A DNA stretch of 47,709 bases from Thiorhodococcus mannitoliphagus (GTDB lineage Bacteria; Pseudomonadota; Gammaproteobacteria; Chromatiales; Chromatiaceae): positions 1-47,709 of the forward strand of contig NZ_JAAIJR010000034.1 in NCBI RefSeq assembly GCF_010915725.1. Direction: 5' to 3'. Position numbers and translations under genes: made by a program. The notes beneath the pieces were generated by a model. It did no database searches, was not told the DNA's origin, and worked only from the letters and a program-made list of their open reading frames with translations. The number at the start of each line of letters is the position of its first letter. Position 1 is the first letter of the stretch. This document shows positions 8,797 through 17,664 of the stretch, piece by piece.

Positions 8797-9897
8797 TCAA
8801 AGACTCTTCCTCGGCTGGACCGAACCGAGGCCATTCAGGATCTCGGCGGCACCCCGCAACAGCCGCCGCAGGAGTCCGAAAAAGGCCAGTCCCCAGGCCA
8901 GAAGCGCGACATAGACCGTCATCGCGGGGATCCGGCTCAATCCCTCGATCTCCAATGCCAGCGCCAACTGATGGGTGCTCGCGGTATACATCCCGAGCGG
9001 AAAGACCGCGCCCCAGAACAGCGGCGTATAGACGAGGGGAACGCGCCTCAACCAATAGGTCCAGACGGTAAAACCGATCAGGAGCGGAATCCACCAGGTT
9101 CCCGCGGCCCAGAAGAAGAGTGTGAAACCCTTCAGGAAGGGTACCAGGGTCAGCAATAGAGGCGACTCCCCGGCGTGGATGATCAGGGTCGCGCCGGCCT
9201 GGGTCGCGATGGCGGTGGCCCCCATGCTGATCCAGTAGGGCGGGGTCAGACTGCCCGGCTCGACCGGCATGAAGGTCAGCCGATAGAAGATCAGGGCAAT
9301 GATGTTGAGGTACAGCATGCAGCCCATGCAAAAGAACAGCAGGCAAAGAAAGAGGACGGTCGTCTGGTGATCCGGGAAGCGATCGGCCACAAGGGTGCCG
9401 AGCACCGCAATGGACTGTGTGGCAACCGAGGCGATCAGCCAGACGCCACTGAGCCCGTCCGTGAGCGCGGGCTTGGCGGGCTGCACGATGACGGCCGTGA
9501 AGAAGGCGTAGGTGATGAGCAGCCAGAGACAGAGCGCGAAGAGCCAGAGTCCCGCCGCCAGCCCCCCCTGGTCGGTCAGCATGAGGATCTGGACCCCGAT
9601 CACGGAGGTTCCCGCAACGATCGTGAAGTGCCCCGGCCCCAGCGCATGCGCCCGCAGATCGCCCATCAGGCGCGCCGGATCGATGAAGAGACGCAGCAGC
9701 GTCATGACCCAGAGGGCCGCGAAGGCCACGAGATTGACCAGAAGCAAGGGCAGCGCCAACCAGTGCAGCCCAAGTGTCTCGCTCGCGATGGAGACGATGC
9801 CTGTCGCCATCACCAGCGCGAATGAGGATGGCGGAAGGCTCGCGATCCAATCCTGAGTCAGGCTCGCGACAGCCTGCCTGCGCGTCCGGTATCGCAT
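8797..9897 (-). CDS. TDT-family membrane transporter (TehA/SSU1/Mae1-like)
   Basis: A 366-residue protein with ten predicted membrane segments of the tellurite-resistance/dicarboxylate transporter family, a fold that includes SLAC1 anion channels, TehA and the yeast sulfite exporter Ssu1. The start FALVMATGIVSIASETLG carries the conserved first-helix motif (MATGI). Further segments include LWLFALCLWLLITYAFFTAV and VYTPLFWGAVFPLGMYTAST; WG-x-x-FPLGMYT is the conserved late motif. It lies 47 bp upstream of the molybdoenzyme gene, so its cargo may be that enzyme's substrate or product, for example sulfite or another small anion. The cargo is inference. Confidence 0.88.
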   Translation of the reverse strand: MRYRTRRQAVASLTQDWIASLPPSSFALVMATGIVSIASETLGLHWLALPLLLVNLVAFAALWVMTLLRLFIDPARLMGDLRAHALGPGHFTIVAGTSVIGVQILMLTDQGGLAAGLWLFALCLWLLITYAFFTAVIVQPAKPALTDGLSGVWLIASVATQSIAVLGTLVADRFPDHQTTVLFLCLLFFCMGCMLYLNIIALIFYRLTFMPVEPGSLTPPYWISMGATAIATQAGATLIIHAGESPLLLTLVPFLKGFTLFFWAAGTWWIPLLIGFTVWTYWLRRVPLVYTPLFWGAVFPLGMYTASTHQLALALEIEGLSRIPAMTVYVALLAWGLAFFGLLRRLLRGAAEILNGLGSVQPRKSL

Positions 9898-10069
9898 CGC
9901 TCGTGACCTGGTTAGAACGGGACTGATCCGATGCCTGACATGAGTAGAGCGCGCCGAGACCCATCGTTTTCATCCCCCGGCGGTGAATTCGACAGCGATG
10001 GGCTCCGCGGCCGTCGGCCGGCGGCGCCTTTCCTGCGACAGCCTGCCGGGCCGCTGTCCCCATGGACCA

Positions 10070-11602
10070 CTACCGATTCGCAACCTGCCCAGGCGGCAGG
10101 ATGTCCTGCTCGAGGTAGGCGATGATCGCCCAGATCCGCTCTGGCCCGAGATTGGCGTAATGGGGCATGAGCCACTCATCCTTCGCGCGGGGCATCCCGG
10201 CGGCAATGCGGTAGTAGAGCTGCGTCGGGCTCGATCCGCCCTTCAGCGGCTCCGTCCTCAGATTGCGAGGCGGGATGACGTGTCCGGCGGCATCCGTCCT
10301 CAGCTTGGTCAGAACACCGTCGCCCGCGCCGTTGGCACCGTGGCAGACGGTGCATTGGTTGGCATACTCCTGCTTGCCCTGCGCGATCATGGCCGCTGTC
10401 GTCGCCGGTCTCGGAGGGACCTGGATCCGTTCGCCGGGCGCGGGCCGACCCTTCCACAGGAAGTTGACGGTTTCGATCAGGGAATCCACCTGTCGCTCGG
10501 AGAGCCGGCTAAAACTCGGCATCCCCGACCCCTCGAGTCCATTGACGACCACGTGACGCAGATCGGCGTCCGATGCGACCCCATTGCTAGTCGAAATGAA
10601 CTGGAAGTGCCCGGCCGTGAGGTCGCGCGGGACCGCGGCGAAGGTCGGCGACTTGGCGCCAGGACCATCGCCCTGCCCCTCCAGACCGTGACAGCGGGCG
10701 CACTGACTCACATAGAGCGGATAGCCATCGAGCACCGGGCGCGAGCGGGCGGCATCGGATCGGGCCGCCGTCATCGTCGTTGCCTGTGCCTCCTGGACCA
10801 GACCATCCATGCTCGGTCCCGGCAGGGTCAGACCGATGAGGCCCAGGACCACGAGGACGCCGATGGCCAGATAGCTCATGTAGGACTTGTCGGTCACCCC
10901 TTTGAACTCCCAGCAGCCCATCACCCAGCCGTTCTGGAACTTCTTCGCCGCCGTGCGCAGCACCTGATAGGGCCGGACGAGATAGTTGACAGGCAGCGTC
11001 CAGGCGTGGATCAACTTGGTGAAGGGGAAGTAGGCCGCGAAGGCGAAGGCGAGCAGTACATGGAGCTTGGTCAGCAGCGGCGCGGAGGCCATCAGCTCGG
11101 GCTGCGGCGAGAACCGCCAGAGACTCGCGAACCAGGGGGCGGCGGTGAAGGACACACCCCAGATCTTATGGACAAGCGCCTGGTAGATGGCGATACCCAG
11201 GATGGCGATAATAAAGCCGTGCACGATGTAGTCGTCCGGCTGGCTCATGGCGCGCATCTCGGGCACCTGGATTCGACGCGCCAGGGCGATGATCGAGCCC
11301 GTGATGGCTGCCAGCCCGCCGAGCGTCGCCATCCAGAAGAAGGCCCCGACCCAAGCGCCCCACCCCAGGATGCCGCCGATCAATCCGGCTAGGTGGCCGA
11401 AGAAGACCAGGAAGATGCCCCAGTGCAGCAGATGCGTCGCCAGGCCGAGGATGTCGCGGCCGAGAAAGATGCCGCTGGCGCGGGTGCTCATGCCGAAGGG
11501 CCGGTAGACCATGCGGATGAAGGGCACCACGAAGAAGAGCGTGAGCGCCACGTAGGGGAAGACACCCCAGATCAGATAACTCGAACCCAGATAGTCGTTC
11601 AT
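10070..11602 (-). CDS. narI: NarI-type cytochrome b subunit fused to two cytochrome c domains
   Basis: A 510-residue membrane subunit of the nitrate reductase/nitrite oxidoreductase complex. Residues 1-235 match NarI, with heme b ligands H60/H70 and H181/H199 at the same 10- and 18-residue spacing as in E. coli NarI. An extra membrane helix (about 243-260) leads to two periplasmic cytochrome c domains with CARCH (301-305; probable ligand M361) and CTVCH (417-421; probable ligand M470 or M479). The ATG at 11602 shares a base with the narJ stop (TGATG); a GTG twelve bases earlier is less likely. The fusion provides a wired path between quinone or the Fe-S subunit and periplasmic c-type cytochromes, which fits nitrite oxidation as well as nitrate reduction. 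Confidence 0.93.
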   Translation of the reverse strand: MNDYLGSSYLIWGVFPYVALTLFFVVPFIRMVYRPFGMSTRASGIFLGRDILGLATHLLHWGIFLVFFGHLAGLIGGILGWGAWVGAFFWMATLGGLAAITGSIIALARRIQVPEMRAMSQPDDYIVHGFIIAILGIAIYQALVHKIWGVSFTAAPWFASLWRFSPQPELMASAPLLTKLHVLLAFAFAAYFPFTKLIHAWTLPVNYLVRPYQVLRTAAKKFQNGWVMGCWEFKGVTDKSYMSYLAIGVLVVLGLIGLTLPGPSMDGLVQEAQATTMTAARSDAARSRPVLDGYPLYVSQCARCHGLEGQGDGPGAKSPTFAAVPRDLTAGHFQFISTSNGVASDADLRHVVVNGLEGSGMPSFSRLSERQVDSLIETVNFLWKGRPAPGERIQVPPRPATTAAMIAQGKQEYANQCTVCHGANGAGDGVLTKLRTDAAGHVIPPRNLRTEPLKGGSSPTQLYYRIAAGMPRAKDEWLMPHYANLGPERIWAIIAYLEQDILPPGQVANR

Positions 11603-12327
11603 CAACGTTCCCACCCTGTCATTGATAGACCTTGAGACGACGGCTCTCCAGCCGGGCTACCCATGCGCACGGGGATGGTCGCCTTGACCTCCGGGGCGAG
11701 CCAGACCGGGTCGTCGGCGAGACGCTCCTGGTCCTCCTCCGCGACTGATTCCAGCGCCTCCATCAGGAGGTCGTAGACGCTCTCGTATTTCTGCAGCGCC
11801 TTGCGCATCGGCGGGATGCCCGGCAAGAGATACTGGTCGACGAAGCGTCGTCGCAAGCCAATGCCGTCGCGCTCCGGGTGGTCGACGCTGATCGCGAGGA
11901 ACTCGATCATCACCGGCAGGAAATCCGGCAGGTCGGCCCCGGCCAGGTCGAACCCGAAGTGCTCGTACATGGCCTTGAGCTCGATCATGTACTGGTTGCG
12001 CCCGCAGGCCCCCGCGCCCCGACAGGAGTTGGGCTCGTCGTACAGGTGCGCCCCGAGGTAGAGCGGACAGGGCGGCGTCAGCTCCAGGGTCTGGGTGTAT
12101 TCATCGACATCGTGCGCGGCTGGGGAGGCCAGGAAACGCTCGATGCACTCACGCATCGGCGTCCGTGGCAGGGCTTCGAGATACCGCTCCACCCGTCCGG
12201 CATCCCGGACGGATGGATTGAGCAACAGCTCCGCGATCACCCCGTACATGGCCCCGAGATCCCAGCTCGCCGACCCCGTCGATCCCAGTCCCTCCGAGAA
12301 GGATTCAGTCAGTCGAACCGTATTCAT
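11602..12327 (-). CDS. narJ: Nitrate reductase molybdenum cofactor assembly chaperone NarJ
   Basis: A 241-residue TorD/NarJ-family chaperone needed to insert the molybdenum cofactor into the alpha subunit before membrane docking. Typical blocks are ASWDLGAMYGVIAELLLNP, LTPPCPLYLGAHLYDEPNS and ADLPDFLPVMIEFLAIS. The ATG at 12327 is 2 bp after the narH stop, and the TGA overlaps the narI start, so the gene is embedded in the operon. The long open frame upstream is a shadow of narH. Confidence 0.92.
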   Translation of the reverse strand: MNTVRLTESFSEGLGSTGSASWDLGAMYGVIAELLLNPSVRDAGRVERYLEALPRTPMRECIERFLASPAAHDVDEYTQTLELTPPCPLYLGAHLYDEPNSCRGAGACGRNQYMIELKAMYEHFGFDLAGADLPDFLPVMIEFLAISVDHPERDGIGLRRRFVDQYLLPGIPPMRKALQKYESVYDLLMEALESVAEEDQERLADDPVWLAPEVKATIPVRMGSPAGEPSSQGLSMTGWER

Positions 12328-12329
12328 GG

Positions 12330-13880
12330 TCAGCTCCCCACGCCCATCTTGTTGCCGTGGAAGGAGGTGCGCCGCTTGGGACTCTGTTCCGGAGCCAAGA
12401 GGTCGTACCCGGTGAAGCCGCGCTCCAGATAGGGCGTGTTGTCGGTGTCCTCGGTGCGCGAGGTCGCGATGACGAAGCGCTCGTGGAAATGCGCCAGCGC
12501 GAGCAGCCGATGCATGTGCCTGGCCTGCTCGACGCTCAGACCGACGGCCTTGAGGATGCTGTCGTCGGTGCGGCCCTCGACTCGCTCCTGGCGGCGGAAC
12601 TCGCGCAGCGCGAGCTGACGCAGCAGGGCCTTCTCGACCTCCTGGGTATTGCCCGCGGCCAGCAGGCGCGCCAGGTACTCGATGGGGATGCGGAACTCCT
12701 TGAGGTCCGGCAGCACCGAGCCGCCGTCGACCATGTCCAGCGTGCCGCGGTCGTTCGGCTTGGCCGTCTGCACCGGGCTCTCCGGCGGGATGTAGAAGAG
12801 GCTCGGCAGGGTGCGGAACTCCGGATGCAGCGGCAGCGCGATCTCCCACTCCTTGACCATCTTGTAGACGGGCGAGCGGCGGCAGGCGTCCAGCCAGTTG
12901 TCCGAGATGCCCTGGCGCTTGGCCTCCGCGATGATCTCCGGATCGAAGGGGTCGAGGATGATCTCGCGATGGCGCGCGACCAGCGCCTTCTCGTCCTGGG
13001 TGTTGGCCACCTCGGCCACGCGGTCCAGGTCGTAGAGCAGCGGACCCAGGTAGCGGATACGCCCCACGCAGGCCTGGAAGCACATGGGCGGCTGGCCGGT
13101 CTCCAGGCGCGGGAAGCAGAGAATGCACTTCTCGGACTTGCCGGTGCGCCAGTTGTAGTAGGTCTTCTTGTAGGGACAGCCGGAGACGCAGTAGCGCCAG
13201 CCGCGGCAGCGGTCCTGGTCGATGAGGACCACGCCGTCCTCCTCGCGCTTGTAGTTGGCGCCCGAGGGACAGGAGCCGACGCAGCCTGGGTTCAGGCAGT
13301 GATTGCAGATGCGGGGCAGGTACATCATGAAGGACTGCTCGAACTTCAGCAGCGCCTTGCGGGCCTCCGGCGTCATGTCGCTGAAGTTGTAATCGAGCGA
13401 GCCGGTCCCCTCCTCGTGGGTGCCCGCGCCGTTGTCCTCCCAGTTGACCCCATAGGTCAGCTCGATGTCCTCCTCGCCCGTGATCTGCGACTTGGGACGC
13501 GCGACCGGCTGGGAATACTTGGTCGGCTGCTCCGAGTGCAGGTCCTCGTAGGTGAAGGTGAATGGCCCCTTGCCGTAGTAGGCGTCCATCTGCGGCAAGA
13601 CCGGGTTGTAGAAGAGGCTGATCATCTCCCAGAAGCGCGACGCCTGATTGAGCTTAGGCGCGTCGCCCTCCGGGTCCTGCTTCCAGCCGCCGCGGTACTT
13701 CTCCTGGTTTTCCCACTGCTTGGGATAACCCGCGCCGGGCTTGGTCTCGACGTTGTTCCAGAACATGTATTCCGCGCCTTCGCGGTTGGTCCAGACGTTC
13801 TTGCACGCAATGGTGCAGGTTTGACAACCCAGGCACTTATCCAGGTTGAAGACGATTCCCATCTGTTGCTTGATGCGCAT
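12330..13880 (-). CDS. narH: Nitrate reductase / nitrite oxidoreductase beta (Fe-S) subunit
   Basis: A 516-residue electron-transfer subunit. Four cluster motifs are visible: C16-x2-C-x2-C-x3-C26 (KCLGCQTCTIAC), C192-x2-C195-x4-C200-x3-C204, C225 with tryptophan W228 (CRGWRYC), which marks the 3Fe-4S site as in NarH, and C252-x2-C255 with C267/C271. It thus has the standard 3 x 4Fe-4S plus one 3Fe-4S set. Length and motif order fit NarH/NxrB. It starts 4 bp after the narG stop and is followed at once by narJ. Confidence 0.95.
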   Translation of the reverse strand: MRIKQQMGIVFNLDKCLGCQTCTIACKNVWTNREGAEYMFWNNVETKPGAGYPKQWENQEKYRGGWKQDPEGDAPKLNQASRFWEMISLFYNPVLPQMDAYYGKGPFTFTYEDLHSEQPTKYSQPVARPKSQITGEEDIELTYGVNWEDNGAGTHEEGTGSLDYNFSDMTPEARKALLKFEQSFMMYLPRICNHCLNPGCVGSCPSGANYKREEDGVVLIDQDRCRGWRYCVSGCPYKKTYYNWRTGKSEKCILCFPRLETGQPPMCFQACVGRIRYLGPLLYDLDRVAEVANTQDEKALVARHREIILDPFDPEIIAEAKRQGISDNWLDACRRSPVYKMVKEWEIALPLHPEFRTLPSLFYIPPESPVQTAKPNDRGTLDMVDGGSVLPDLKEFRIPIEYLARLLAAGNTQEVEKALLRQLALREFRRQERVEGRTDDSILKAVGLSVEQARHMHRLLALAHFHERFVIATSRTEDTDNTPYLERGFTGYDLLAPEQSPKRRTSFHGNKMGVGS

Positions 13881-13884
13881 GAGG

Positions 13885-16800
13885 TTATGCCCCGACGTTG
13901 AGCTGCGACTCTTGATAGATGACCTTCCGCCCGCGCGTCTCCATCGGCTTCTTGCGGATCAACACCACGCAGTCGCGCTCCGATGGACTGGTGCCCTGGT
14001 AGTTGAGCCAGTAGGTCCAGTTGGCATAGCCGCCGACCATGGTTGCAGGATTCATCATGATCCGCGTGGTGGCGTTGTTGTTGCCGCCGCGCAGGTCACT
14101 AGCACCCCGCTCCCGCGCCAGTGAGGAGAAGGGCACGTTCACATGCCGCTCGGTCTGGTGGTAGACGATCGACATGTCGCGCGGCACCGTGTGGCTGACC
14201 ACTGCGCGGGCCACCTGGATACCGTTCTCGTTGAAGATCTCCACCCAGTCGTTGTCCTTGACGTCGATGGCGCGCGCGTCGTCATCGTTGATCCAGACCG
14301 TCGGTCCGCCGCGGAACATGTTCTGCATCTGCCAGGAGTCGCCGAACATGCTGTGGATGCCCCACTTCTGGTGCGGAGTGATGAAGCGGAACAACTTCGC
14401 CCCCTTCATCTTGATGTCCTCCGGATGGACGTCGCCGATCGACACCATGTCCACCGGCGGCTTGTACACCGGGAAGTCTTCGCCCAGGTCGCGGAACATG
14501 CGGTGGTCGTAGTAGATCTCCTGGCGCCCGGTCAGAGTGTGGAAGGGCTTGAGGGCCTCGATGTTGAGCGTCCAGGGCGAGTAGGTCCGACCCTTGGTCT
14601 CGATCGCGGACCAATGGGGGGAAGTCAGCGCCCGCCTGGGCTGGGAGATCAGATCGGGGTAGTGGTAGGCGGTCTCGCGCTCATGCTCGACGATGTGCGC
14701 GAGCGGCACGCCGCAGCGCTCCTCCATCTTCTTGAAGATCTGATAAGACAACTCGCCGTCGCTCTCGGGTGAGGTGCGCAGAATCACCTCACAGACCTTG
14801 GCCGCGGTCGTCATATCGGGCCGACCGTCTTTCTCCCCGACCAGATAGCTCTCCTTCATCTGCTCGTAGGCCTCGGCGAGATCGCCCTTGATCCCCTTGG
14901 CGCCATAGCCGTTCGGCTTGGTGACGGCCGGACCCAAGGTGGTGTACATGTCGTGGACCTTGGTGTAGTCACGCGTCACGACGCTGACGTTGGGGAAGGT
15001 CTTGCCCGGAATCGGCTCGCTCTCCCCCGTCCACCAGTCGCGCAGCTCGCCCATGGGCTGTGCCAGCTCATCCGGCGTGTCCGTGCTCAGCGCCGTCATC
15101 ACCAGATCCTCGACCGGGTCCGGCAGATGCACCTTGGCCAGCTCGCTGACCTTCTCGGCGATGATCCGGAAGGCTTCCCAGTCGTGCTTCGTCTCATAGG
15201 CCGGGTCATGCGCCGGCGTGAAGGGATGCAGGAAGGAATGCAGATCCGTGCAGGTGAGATCGAACTTCTCGTACCAGTGCGCCGTGGGGAGCACGATGTC
15301 GGAGTAGTTTGCGGAGGAGTCCATCCGCAGGTTGACGTTGTAGATGAGATCCAGCTTCCCGAGCGGGGCGTTCTCGGTCCAATCGATCTCGTTGACCATG
15401 TCCTTGGCACGGGTGTCGCCACCCAGCACGTTGTTGTGGGTGCCGAGCATGTGCTTCAGGTTCAGCTCATGTCCGCGCATGCTGGTGCCGATGAGATTGC
15501 CGCGATAGATCCAGAGCACCTTCGGGTGGTTCTTGGGCGAGTCCACGTTGGGCAGCGCGAACTTGAGCTTGCGCTCCTTGAACTGCTTGGCGACCCACGC
15601 CTTGACGTCGTCGAGGCTCTCGCACCCGGCCTTGCGCGCGTCCTGCATGACATCCGTGGGATTGCGCTCGTCGAACTGCGGAAAGAAGGGCAGCCAGCCG
15701 TTGCGGACCGCGACCGCGTTCATATCCGCCGCGTGGTTGGCCTTGGTGGGCATCTCCTTGGCGCGCGGCGCCCAAAGCGGGTCCAGGCTCATGCCGTCGT
15801 AGCGCCACTGGTCGGTGTGGAAGTAGAAGTAGGAGGTCGAGTTCTGCTGCCGCCCGACGTTGCCCCAGTCGACCGCGTTGCCGATGGTGCCGATGGCGGC
15901 GACGTTGCGGATCTTCTCGGTGCCCACGTAGTGGGCGAAGCCGCCGCCGTTGCGACCCTGGCAGCCCGTCAAGATCCCCATCACGGCCTCGGAGCGGTAG
16001 GTCAGGGAGCCGCCGTGATACCAGTGCAGGATGCCCGAGCCGGTGATGAAGAGACACTTGCCCTTGGTCTTCTCGGCGGTGTCCGCCCACTCCCGCGCCA
16101 CCCGGATCGCCAGGTTGCGGTCGACGCCGGTCTCCTGCTCCTGCCAGGCCGGGGTATAGGCTTGGGAAGCGTCGTCATAGTCCTTGGGATAGCCCGATCC
16201 CGACAGACCTCTGTTCACGCCGAAACTGGCCAGCAGCAAGTCATAGGCCGTGGCGACGCGCACCTTGGTGCCGTCCGCCTTGGTCAGCACCCGACTCGGC
16301 ACGCCGCGCAGGCTCTTCTGAGCCTTCTCGCCGCGCAATGCCGTGGTTCCGAACTCGACGTTGAAGGTGTGGGTGAAGTCGGCGTATTCGACGATGACCT
16401 CTTCGTAGTCGCCGTCCATGAGGGTCAGCATCGGGTCGAACGCCTTCCCGGTCACGGCGTCCTCGTTCTTGAGGTTCCAGCGACCGGTCTTCTGCTCCTC
16501 CCAGCGGAAGCCGACAGAGCCGCCGGGCAACCGCACCTCGCCGTCCTTGTCGAAGCAGGGGATCTTCCAGTCACCCAGCTCCTCGTCCTGGTAGGCCTCC
16601 AGGTCGCTGGCGCGCAGGAAGCGGCCGCTCGCGTAGTGGTCGCCCTCCTCGTCCAGGATCACTAGGAAGGGCAGATTGGTGAACTGCCCGACGTAGTCCT
16701 GGAAGTACGAGGCGCGGCGATTGACGTGGAACTCCTGCAGGATGACGTGGATACAGGAGAGGATGAAGGCGGTATCCGTGCCCGGACGCACCGGCACCCA

Positions 16801-17664
16801 GAGGTCGGCGAACTTGGTCACGTCCGAGTAGTCCGGCGAGAGGTTGACCAGCTTGCCGCCGTTGTACTTGTGCTCGGAGGCGAAGTGGGCGTCGGCGGTG
16901 CGCGTCATGGGCAGGTTGGAGCCCATGACGATCCAGTAGGCGCTCTGATACCAGTCGGCCGACTCATGCACGTCGGTCTGGTCGCCCCAAATCATCGGCA
17001 TGACGTGCGGCAGGTCGTGATACCACTCGTAGAAGCTCAGCATGGTCCCGCCGAGCAGGTTCGACAGGCGGTGCCCAGAGAGGAAGCTCACCATGCTCAT
17101 GGCCGGGATGGGCGAGAAGGACGCGAGGTGGTCCGCGCCGTATTCCTTGATGGTGTAGACCTTGGCCGCGGCGATGATCTCGGTCGCTTCGTCCCAGGTG
17201 GTGCGGCGCCACCCGGCCTTGCCGCGTGCGTTGCGGTAGGCCGTGGTGCGCTCGGGGTTCTCGACGATCGCGCCCCAGGCGGCGACCGGATCCTTGCCCG
17301 CCTCCCGCTCGGCACGCCAGAAGTCGAGCAGCACGCCCCGGACATAGGGGTATTTCGGACGTACCGGGCTATAGGGATACCAGGACGACGAGATCCCGCG
17401 CTGGCAGCCGCGCGGCTCGTAGTTGGGTGTCTCGTCGTTGATCTGGGGCCAATCGGTCTTTTGCAGCTCCCAGGTGATCATGCCGTTCTTGACGAAGACC
17501 TCCCAGGAGCAGGAGCCGGAGCAGTTGACGCTATGACTGGTGCGGACGGACTTGTCGTACTGCCAGCGGCGCCGGTAGAAGTCCTCCCACTTGCGCGGCT
17601 CGTCCAGCTCGCGAAACCAGCGGGATCCCGCGCCGCCTTTGTCCTCAGCCTTGTTCTTGCTCAT
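13885..17664 (-). CDS. narG: Nitrate reductase / nitrite oxidoreductase alpha (molybdenum) subunit
   Basis: A 1259-residue catalytic subunit converting nitrate and nitrite. The FS0 cluster site is H44-x3-C48-x3-C52 with C87 (SHSVNCSGSCSW, EPRGCQRG), as in NarG/NxrA. The likely molybdenum ligand is D217 in FYEWYHDLP, matching E. coli NarG D222. SPIPAMSMVS, WGDQTDVHESADWY and TPHQKWGIHSMFGDSW are further family blocks. There is no Tat signal, so the active site should face the cytoplasm, as in Nar and the Nitrobacter-type Nxr. Several positions differ from enteric NarG (for example THGVNC is SHSVNC). Direction of catalysis cannot be read from the sequence; the cytochrome c-bearing NarI and the nearby FNT channel keep nitrite oxidation open. 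It overlaps the upstream gene by 4 bp. Confidence 0.95.
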   Translation of the reverse strand: MSKNKAEDKGGAGSRWFRELDEPRKWEDFYRRRWQYDKSVRTSHSVNCSGSCSWEVFVKNGMITWELQKTDWPQINDETPNYEPRGCQRGISSSWYPYSPVRPKYPYVRGVLLDFWRAEREAGKDPVAAWGAIVENPERTTAYRNARGKAGWRRTTWDEATEIIAAAKVYTIKEYGADHLASFSPIPAMSMVSFLSGHRLSNLLGGTMLSFYEWYHDLPHVMPMIWGDQTDVHESADWYQSAYWIVMGSNLPMTRTADAHFASEHKYNGGKLVNLSPDYSDVTKFADLWVPVRPGTDTAFILSCIHVILQEFHVNRRASYFQDYVGQFTNLPFLVILDEEGDHYASGRFLRASDLEAYQDEELGDWKIPCFDKDGEVRLPGGSVGFRWEEQKTGRWNLKNEDAVTGKAFDPMLTLMDGDYEEVIVEYADFTHTFNVEFGTTALRGEKAQKSLRGVPSRVLTKADGTKVRVATAYDLLLASFGVNRGLSGSGYPKDYDDASQAYTPAWQEQETGVDRNLAIRVAREWADTAEKTKGKCLFITGSGILHWYHGGSLTYRSEAVMGILTGCQGRNGGGFAHYVGTEKIRNVAAIGTIGNAVDWGNVGRQQNSTSYFYFHTDQWRYDGMSLDPLWAPRAKEMPTKANHAADMNAVAVRNGWLPFFPQFDERNPTDVMQDARKAGCESLDDVKAWVAKQFKERKLKFALPNVDSPKNHPKVLWIYRGNLIGTSMRGHELNLKHMLGTHNNVLGGDTRAKDMVNEIDWTENAPLGKLDLIYNVNLRMDSSANYSDIVLPTAHWYEKFDLTCTDLHSFLHPFTPAHDPAYETKHDWEAFRIIAEKVSELAKVHLPDPVEDLVMTALSTDTPDELAQPMGELRDWWTGESEPIPGKTFPNVSVVTRDYTKVHDMYTTLGPAVTKPNGYGAKGIKGDLAEAYEQMKESYLVGEKDGRPDMTTAAKVCEVILRTSPESDGELSYQIFKKMEERCGVPLAHIVEHERETAYHYPDLISQPRRALTSPHWSAIETKGRTYSPWTLNIEALKPFHTLTGRQEIYYDHRMFRDLGEDFPVYKPPVDMVSIGDVHPEDIKMKGAKLFRFITPHQKWGIHSMFGDSWQMQNMFRGGPTVWINDDDARAIDVKDNDWVEIFNENGIQVARAVVSHTVPRDMSIVYHQTERHVNVPFSSLARERGASDLRGGNNNATTRIMMNPATMVGGYANWTYWLNYQGTSPSERDCVVLIRKKPMETRGRKVIYQESQLNVGA

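Noticed and set aside
7274-8914. 546-codon plus-strand open frame across the molybdoenzyme gene
   Set aside because: It is antisense to the oxidoreductase, has arginine- and glycine-rich shadow composition and no family motif.
9898-10069. Search for a separate promoter between the NarI fusion gene and the TDT gene
   Set aside because: No sigma-54 or clear sigma-70 match was found; the downstream genes may be in the same transcript.
14953-16665. 570-codon plus-strand frame inside narG (also 12357-13901 inside narH)
   Set aside because: Antisense shadows of very high-GC genes; the minus-strand products carry all cofactor motifs.
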